Source of the DNA: Kangiellaceae bacterium
Lineage (GTDB): Bacteria; Pseudomonadota; Gammaproteobacteria; Enterobacterales; Kangiellaceae
Length of the DNA stretch: 10,137 nt
Direction of reading: 5' to 3'
NCBI GenBank assembly: GCA_030148365.1
Contig: JASBTO010000156.1
Coordinates: 1-10,137 of the forward strand
The notes below the pieces were generated by a model. The model was not told the DNA's origin and did no database searches. It was given only the letters and a program-made list of their open reading frames with translations. Below are positions 6,887 to 10,137 of the stretch, piece after piece (the stretch's first letter is position 1; each line of letters starts with the position of its first letter). A program made the position numbers and the translations under genes.

Positions 6887-8604
6887 TGAGATGGTTAACT
6901 GGCATGTTACTGATTCTGGCCGCCTTGTTCGGCGCCGGGACGCTTCAGGCAGTTGAGAAAATTCACGATTATTATGCGGACATTGCCATTCAGGAAGATG
7001 GCACCATTCTGGTCACGGAAACCATTGCCGTGACCGCCGAAGGTAAAATGATCCGGCGCGGTATCTACCGGGATTTTCCCACCGATTACAAGGACCGGTT
7101 GGGCAATCGCTACCGGACCGGATTCGAAGTGCTGGAGGTTCAGCGTGACGGTGATGCCGAGTCCTGGCATACCGAAGATAGGGCCAATGGCGTGCGCCTT
7201 TATATCGGCAGCGCCGATCGTCTGGTCAGTCAGGGCTTGCATGAGTACCGGATAAAATACCGGACCCATCGCCAGGTCGGCTTCTTCGATGACCACGACG
7301 AGTTGTACTGGAATGTCACCGGCAATGGCTGGGATTTTGCCATTGATCGCGCCAGCGCTCTTATCCGGTTACCCCAGGCGGTCGCCGCGGACAACCTGCG
7401 GGGAACCGGTTACACGGGTCGACAAGGGAGTACCGAGAGCGCTCTGTCGGTCACGCTCAATGACGACGGCAGCGCTCGCTTTGTTGCCGAGCGGCCGCTC
7501 GGAGCCCGCGAAGGTCTGACGGCGGTAATTTCTTTTCCGAAAGGACTTGTTGAGGAGCCGGGAGTGCTGCAAAGAACGATCTGGCTACTGAAAGATAACC
7601 GGGGTCTGATGATCGGACTGATCGGAATAGCGTTGTTGCTGCTCTTCTATTACCGGATGTGGCAGAAAGTTGGCCGGGATCCGGCTAAAGGCGTCATCAT
7701 TCCCGAGTTTCGGCCACCCAATGATTTGTCACCCGCGGCCGTCCGCTACCTGCACAAGCAGGGTTTCGACAATGAAGTTTTTACCGCCGCGGTCCTGAGC
7801 CTGGCGCAAAAAGGCTATCTTGGTGTAGAGCAGACCGGGCGCAAAAAATATCGTCTGCTTAAATACGCGACTCCCGACGATGGTCCAATCCTGGCACCCG
7901 GCGAGGCATCGCTGCTGAAGGCATTGTTCAAAAACGATCACATTATCGAATTGACCAACGAAAATCATCGACCCGTCCGCGAGGCGCGGAGCCTGCTGGA
8001 AAAATCCCTCGCCGGCCGCTTCAAGGGTTCCCATTTCAATACCAACGGCGGCGTATTGCTGGTGGGCATCCTGTTCAGCATTTCAGTATTTACCTTATTA
8101 TGGATGACCAACGTTGGCCTGTTTCATGTCGTGATATTTGCCGTATTGGCATTGGTCACCCACGGGATCTTCGCCTGGCTTATACCGGCGCCGACGGTGC
8201 CCGGTCGCAAGGTCATGGATGCTATTGAAGGCTTCCAAATGTATCTGGAGACGGCGGAAAAGGAAGAGCTGAACCTCAAGCATCCACCGGAAATTACGCC
8301 GCAGTTATTCGATGCCTACTTGCCCTACGCTTTCGCGCTGGGTGTCGATCAGGAGTGGAGTGAACAATTTGATCGGGCGACCCGCACCCGGGATCCGGAC
8401 GCCGATGGCTACCGTCCCACCTGGTTTCACAGCTCCACCGGTTCGCGGATGTCGACTTCCGGCCTGACATCAGCCGTTGGTGCAGGTCTGTCGTCTGCCA
8501 TTGCCAGTGCTTCGACCCCGCCGGGCTCCAGTTCCGGCAGTAGCTCTTCCGGTGGCGGCTCGTCCGGCGGTGGCGGTGGCGGTGGCGGCGGAGGTGGCTG
8601 GTAA
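6883..8604 (+). CDS. DUF2207 domain-containing membrane protein with glycine-rich C-terminus
   Basis: 573 residues, no known biochemical activity. A signal peptide or membrane anchor occupies residues 1-23 (cleavage likely after LQA). The extracytoplasmic domain (24-235) begins KIHDYYADIAIQEDGTILVTE, the usual DUF2207 opening. A membrane helix at about 242-257 is followed by RMWQKVGRDP (258-267), a recurrent motif of the family. A cytoplasmic part (268-385) contains FDNEVFTAAVLSLAQKGYL, which looks like a winged-helix-type segment. Two more membrane helices lie at about 390-407 and 411-434. The conserved LFDAYLPYAFALGV is at 475-488. The tail from about 521 is Ser/Gly-rich and ends in eleven consecutive Gly residues plus Trp, as in many family members. 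GGAG at 6871-6874 is the ribosome binding site; a second ATG at 6886 is an equally possible start. It overlaps lemA by 4 bases. Confidence 0.92.
   Translation: MMRWLTGMLLILAALFGAGTLQAVEKIHDYYADIAIQEDGTILVTETIAVTAEGKMIRRGIYRDFPTDYKDRLGNRYRTGFEVLEVQRDGDAESWHTEDRANGVRLYIGSADRLVSQGLHEYRIKYRTHRQVGFFDDHDELYWNVTGNGWDFAIDRASALIRLPQAVAADNLRGTGYTGRQGSTESALSVTLNDDGSARFVAERPLGAREGLTAVISFPKGLVEEPGVLQRTIWLLKDNRGLMIGLIGIALLLLFYYRMWQKVGRDPAKGVIIPEFRPPNDLSPAAVRYLHKQGFDNEVFTAAVLSLAQKGYLGVEQTGRKKYRLLKYATPDDGPILAPGEASLLKALFKNDHIIELTNENHRPVREARSLLEKSLAGRFKGSHFNTNGGVLLVGILFSISVFTLLWMTNVGLFHVVIFAVLALVTHGIFAWLIPAPTVPGRKVMDAIEGFQMYLETAEKEELNLKHPPEITPQLFDAYLPYAFALGVDQEWSEQFDRATRTRDPDADGYRPTWFHSSTGSRMSTSGLTSAVGAGLSSAIASASTPPGSSSGSSSSGGGSSGGGGGGGGGGGW
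8566..8589 (+). repeat. GGCGGT hexanucleotide tract encoding the poly-Gly tail
   Basis: The 3' end of the DUF2207 gene contains about three and a half tandem GGCGGT units, with further GGC/GGA codons either side. Slippage by whole units would only lengthen or shorten the glycine run in frame. This is direct from the sequence. Confidence 0.6.
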
Positions 8605-8609
8605 TATTG

Positions 8610-8650
8610 CCGTTTCCGGACTTCCGCCGAAGGCGTCCGGATACAAACGG
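8610..8650 (+). repeat. Imperfect inverted repeat after the DUF2207 gene
   Basis: TCCGGAC (8615-8621) pairs with GTCCGGA (8635-8641), extended outside by CCGTTT (8610-8615) with AAACGG (8645-8650) across a small bulge, while TTC/GAA may pair inside the loop. It begins 5 nt after the DUF2207 stop. There is no U tract, so it may be an mRNA-stabilising 3' hairpin or a Rho-associated end rather than an intrinsic terminator. Confidence 0.4.
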
Positions 8651-8673
8651 CACGCCCGTTGTCTACTGCCTGT

Positions 8674-8695
8674 GGGATCCCCTCACCCGGATCCC
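8674..8695 (+). repeat. Second inverted repeat in the leader of the VOC gene
   Basis: GGGATCC (8674-8680) and GGATCCC (8689-8695) are perfect complements around an 8-nt loop, 25 nt before the ribosome binding site of the VOC gene. No U tract follows. It could be a processing or leader hairpin; no known riboswitch class is recognised here. Confidence 0.3.
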
Positions 8696-8720
8696 GCGCC
8701 TTTCAAGGGAAACTCAATCA

Positions 8721-8729
8721 AGGAGGAAG
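8721..8729 (+). promoter_or_regulatory. Strong ribosome binding site of the VOC gene
   Basis: AGGAGGAAG gives a near-perfect Shine-Dalgarno a few bases before ATG 8732. It decides the start: the same frame is open upstream to 8477, but that part overlaps the DUF2207 gene and lacks VOC-like sequence. Confidence 0.85.
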
Positions 8730-8731
8730 TT

Positions 8732-9091
8732 ATGGGACAGCCCGTAGTGCATTGGGAGCTGTGGTCCAGAAACCCGGAAAAAGTCGCGGATTTCTACGCG
8801 GAAGTTTTTGACTGGAATATTCAGCATATACCCGAAATGAATTACCGGATGGTTGATACCGGCAGCGACGCCGGGATAGGCGGCGGCATCATGAAGCCCG
8901 ATGAAGGGCCAATGCCCGGCAATATGGCCTTCTATATCGATGTTGACGATCTGGCGGCCTACCGGGACAGGATCACCAAGGCCGGCGGCAAGATTATCGT
9001 CGAGGAAATGGAAGTTCCGGATACCGGCACCTTCTGCTTGTTCGAGGATCCGGACGGCCGGGTGCAAGGGATTTGGAAGCAGATGGCCTAG
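8732..9091 (+). CDS. VOC (vicinal oxygen chelate / glyoxalase-fold) family protein
   Basis: 119 residues, one VOC module built from two beta-alpha-beta-beta-beta halves. First half: VVHWELWSRNPEKVADFYAEVFDW (5-28), with the family's typical DP/NPEKAADFY helix. Second half: NMAFYIDVDDLAAYRDRITKAGGKIIV (64-90), ending in TGTFCLFEDPDGRVQGIWK (98-116). VOC enzymes usually bind a metal through His/Glu residues on four strands. His7 is present, but the usual H/E in the strand NMAFYIDV and the terminal Glu (often GNxxGLWE) are not evident: the protein reads GRVQGIWK. It may therefore be non-metal or non-catalytic, as many small VOC proteins are. It has its own strong ribosome binding site and is followed by a clear terminator, so it is either the last gene of the upstream operon or a single-gene unit. 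Substrate unknown. Confidence 0.88.
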   Translation: MGQPVVHWELWSRNPEKVADFYAEVFDWNIQHIPEMNYRMVDTGSDAGIGGGIMKPDEGPMPGNMAFYIDVDDLAAYRDRITKAGGKIIVEEMEVPDTGTFCLFEDPDGRVQGIWKQMA

Positions 9092-9116
9092 TGACACAGT
9101 AAACTACCGAGAGTTG

Positions 9117-9147
9117 CAGGGTGCTTTGCAAGCGCCCTGTTTTATTT
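9117..9147 (+). terminator. Rho-independent terminator after the VOC gene
   Basis: CAGGGTGC (9117-9124) pairs with GCGCCCTG (9132-9139) over 8 bp with one G-U pair, around the loop TTTGCAA, and is followed directly by TTTTATTT. It lies 25 nt past the stop codon. This marks the end of the plus-strand unit and separates it from the lipoprotein gene. Confidence 0.88.
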
Positions 9148-9198
9148 CCGGGGAAAAGACAGCGGCAACTTCCACGGCAACAACTATCCGGAAAATTC

Positions 9199-9213
9199 CC
9201 GTTCGACGAACGG
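9199..9213. promoter_or_regulatory. Perfect 15-bp palindrome upstream of the lipoprotein gene
   Basis: CCGTTCG-A-CGAACGG is a perfect dyad with 7-bp arms and one central base, about 100 bp before the lipoprotein start and upstream of its candidate promoter. Its short spacer fits a protein-binding operator better than an RNA hairpin. I do not recognise the binding protein. Confidence 0.35.
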
Positions 9214-9263
9214 CTTCTCTGTGGTCGGTCAATCAGCGCTGCCCGCGGTCCCGGTTCTGTTTC

Positions 9264-9272
9264 TGGTAAATT
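9264..9272 (+). promoter_or_regulatory. Candidate extended -10 promoter for the lipoprotein gene
   Basis: TGG followed by TAAATT (9267-9272) matches an extended -10 element, in the same style as the candidate upstream of ftsY. No good -35 hexamer is seen 16-18 bp upstream. Transcription would begin near 9279, about 30 nt before the start codon. Weak evidence. Confidence 0.3.
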
Positions 9273-9309
9273 AATAGCCTGCACCCCATCAATAATCAGA
9301 GGGATCCTG

Positions 9310-9816
9310 ATGATGAAAAGTAAACTGGCAATATCCCGGATCAGCTTGTATTTGGTCGCCTTGTGCCTCGGCCTCGCCGCTTGCGAACCCTATCTGGGCG
9401 CGCCCGAGAAGCCTGATGACGACACTAAGGTGGTGTCTTATACAGACGCCATCCGGAAGGCGCTGGCGGCAGACAGCAAACTGGGCTCGGCCAGAAACGC
9501 GGCGACTGCCGATGAGGACCTGGCCACGGTGATCGAGAATTATGTTGATGCCATGGACGATATCGACTGTACGGCCTGCCCGGTCGATTTCCGCGATGCC
9601 CTGAGGCGGCACCGCCAGGCCTGGCGTGACAGTATCGATTTCTTCAGCCAGTTCGATGAGTTGCGTGGCGAAATGCATGAAGTATTCAACCAGATACGGG
9701 CCCAGGGTTCTGAAGCCCGACACGGGCTGGAAACCGTGGAGCGACCGATTTGGGAGACCTGGCGGGAAGTCGAAGACGTTGCGAGAAAGTATGAAGTGGA
9801 GGTGTCTGGGGGATAG
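9310..9816 (+). CDS. Uncharacterised small lipoprotein with a CxxC motif
   Basis: 168 residues. I do not recognise a named family. The N-terminus is a type II (lipoprotein) signal: basic residues K3, K5 and R10, a hydrophobic run, and lipobox LAAC with the lipidated Cys at 25; Glu at +2 instead of Asp suggests outer-membrane sorting. After a short linker rich in Asp/Lys, the rest is predicted to be mostly helical and highly charged. It contains DCTACPVDFRDALRRHRQAW (residues 83-102, with C84 and C87 forming CxxC), which resembles the CP.DF..AY..H..AW pattern seen in scattered hypothetical proteins. No membrane helix follows the signal. The start is set by AGAGGG (9298-9303), 6 nt before ATG 9310; ATG 9313 is equally possible. 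The frame stays open upstream to 9121, but that part overlaps the terminator and is not coding. It probably forms its own transcription unit. Confidence 0.82.
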   Translation: MMKSKLAISRISLYLVALCLGLAACEPYLGAPEKPDDDTKVVSYTDAIRKALAADSKLGSARNAATADEDLATVIENYVDAMDDIDCTACPVDFRDALRRHRQAWRDSIDFFSQFDELRGEMHEVFNQIRAQGSEARHGLETVERPIWETWREVEDVARKYEVEVSGG

Positions 9817-9829
9817 GGTACAAACCGGG

Positions 9830-9849
9830 CACACAGGAAACACTGTGTG
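9830..9849 (+). terminator. Hairpin after the lipoprotein gene, possible terminator
   Basis: CACACAG (9830-9836) and CTGTGTG (9843-9849) are perfect complements around a 6-nt loop GAAACA, 13 nt past the lipoprotein stop. No run of T follows, so it may only stabilise the 3' end or work with Rho. Confidence 0.35.
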
Positions 9850-9869
9850 GTCGAGTTAGTCTGCCAACC

Positions 9870-9900
9870 GCTGGATTCCGGCCTGCGCCGCAAAGACAGC
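9870..9900 (+). repeat. Interspersed repeat copy 1 (plus orientation)
   Basis: Begins GCTGGATTCCGGCCTGCGCC and ends AAAGACAGC. It matches copies at 9927-9957 (inverted) and 9984-10014 (direct). The general form GGATTCCGGCC...GGAATGAC resembles short dispersed palindromic repeats common between genes in proteobacterial genomes (recognition from memory). Confidence 0.6.
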
Positions 9901-9926
9901 CCTGAAAGTCCTGGCTTTATCTCTCT

Positions 9927-9957
9927 GCAGTCATCCCGGCGCTGGCCGGGATTCAGC
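9927..9957 (-). repeat. Interspersed repeat copy 2 (minus orientation)
   Basis: Its reverse complement begins GCTGAATCCCGGCCAGCGCC and ends GGATGACTGC, closely matching copy 1. It also contains its own stem, CCCGGC (9935-9940) with GCCGGG (9945-9950) and loop GCTG. Copies 1 and 2 face each other and can fold into an imperfect hairpin of about 31 bp around a 26-nt loop. Confidence 0.6.
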
Positions 9958-9983
9958 CTCGCAGGCCCGCAGTACCCTGACCG

Positions 9984-10014
9984 GATGGATTCTGGCCTCC
10001 GTCAGAATGACGGG
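9984..10014 (+). repeat. Interspersed repeat copy 3 (plus orientation)
   Basis: GATGGATTCTGGCCTCCGTC followed by AGAATGACGGG, in the same direction as copy 1 but more diverged in the middle. Its terminal GAATGAC (10005-10011) is also the first unit of the 17-bp array that follows. Confidence 0.55.
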
Positions 10015-10072
10015 AAGCATCGAATGACCGGAGCAATCGAATGACAGTAAACAGTGAATGACAGGACCGTCG
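10005..10072 (+). repeat. Tandem array of four 17-bp units with invariant GAATGAC
   Basis: GAATGAC occurs at 10005, 10022, 10039 and 10056, each exactly 17 bp apart. The 10-bp remainders are GGGAAGCATC, CGGAGCAATC, AGTAAACAGT and AGGACCGTCG, so the heptamer is constant while the rest drifts. It continues straight out of repeat copy 3 and ends about 17 bp before the stop codon of the convergent minus-strand frame. The unit is far shorter than a CRISPR repeat plus spacer. Confidence 0.65.
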
Positions 10073-10088
10073 TCTATGCAGCCTGTCC

Positions 10089-10137
10089 CTAGCGTTTCTT
10101 TTTCAGCGGTCCGAAGCCGGTTTCCTTGCCTGCATCG
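10089..10137 (-). CDS. Probable C-terminal end of a minus-strand gene, cut by the window edge
   Basis: Reading in from the right edge, the frame ending at TAG (10091-10089) gives DAGKETGFGPLKKKR then stop. A basic lysine/arginine-rich tail of this kind is plausible as a real protein end, and the position just past an intergenic repeat cluster fits. With only 15 codons visible the product cannot be named, and the other minus frames are not excluded. Confidence 0.4.
   Translation of the reverse strand, partial: DAGKETGFGPLKKKR

Larger units (their letters stand above)
9817..10088. other. Non-coding convergent intergenic region
   Basis: This 272-bp gap holds no credible gene. The plus-strand frame at 9847-10044 is made largely of the repeats described here and has no ribosome binding site. 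The region contains the 9830 hairpin, three interspersed repeat copies and the 17-bp array. Its place between two gene ends is typical for such elements, where they can act as two-way transcription ends. Confidence 0.6.

Noticed and set aside
8477..8731. Upstream extension of the VOC frame
   Set aside because: It overlaps the poly-Gly tail of the DUF2207 gene in another frame, and a near-perfect Shine-Dalgarno precedes ATG 8732.
9121..9309. Upstream extension of the lipoprotein frame
   Set aside because: It would start inside the intrinsic terminator and bury the lipoprotein signal in mid-protein.
9847..10044. 65-codon plus-strand frame after the lipoprotein gene
   Set aside because: It is built from the interspersed repeats, lacks a ribosome binding site and has no family features.
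10005..10072. Possible CRISPR array
   Set aside because: Units are 17 bp with a 7-bp constant core, far below CRISPR repeat and spacer sizes, and no cas gene is present.

Overview
The window looks like chromosomal DNA of a gammaproteobacterium of moderately high GC. The main evidence is the rsmD / ftsY-ftsE-ftsX cluster, with rsmD divergent from ftsY, plus a downstream yceI-cytochrome b561 pair. I cannot place it to genus. I see no phage, plasmid, transposase, CRISPR, tRNA or rRNA signature.

Layout. (1) Minus strand, 1-1555: rsmD (16S rRNA m2G966 methyltransferase) and, overlapping its stop codon by ATGA, the 5' two-thirds of a divergent gamma-glutamyltransferase-family gene that runs off the left edge. 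(2) 1556-1641: divergent intergenic region with a candidate extended -10 promoter toward ftsY. (3) Plus strand, 1642-4574: ftsY (SRP receptor), ftsE (ABC ATPase) and ftsX (membrane partner). The usual gammaproteobacterial next gene, rpoH, is absent. (4) Plus strand, 4643-8604: five tightly packed envelope genes, namely a secreted YceI-family protein, a diheme-type cytochrome b561, a second and divergent secreted YceI protein, a LemA-family membrane protein, and a DUF2207 membrane protein with a poly-glycine tail. Three of the four junctions overlap or nearly overlap and the other is 5 nt, so this reads as one operon joining two known modules (YceI/b561 and LemA/DUF2207). (5) 8732-9091: a small VOC (glyoxalase-fold) protein with a strong ribosome binding site, followed by a clear intrinsic terminator. 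(6) 9310-9816: an unrecognised small lipoprotein, preceded by a perfect 15-bp palindrome. (7) 9817-10088: non-coding convergent intergenic region with three copies (two direct, one inverted) of a GGATTCcGGCC...GAATGAC-type repeat that runs into four GAATGAC heptamers spaced exactly 17 bp apart. (8) 10089-10137: probably the last 15 codons of a minus-strand gene.

How the parts work together. FtsY docks SRP-ribosome complexes for membrane-protein insertion. FtsEX couples ATP hydrolysis to septal peptidoglycan hydrolase activation. The 4643-8604 block is entirely envelope-located: two periplasmic lipocalin-like isoprenoid binders flank a membrane b-type cytochrome, followed by two membrane proteins of unknown biochemical role. 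No clearly new defence or mobile system is visible. The most distinctive items are the five-gene envelope operon, the divergent cytoplasmic GGT-like enzyme, and the repeat-rich tail of the window.
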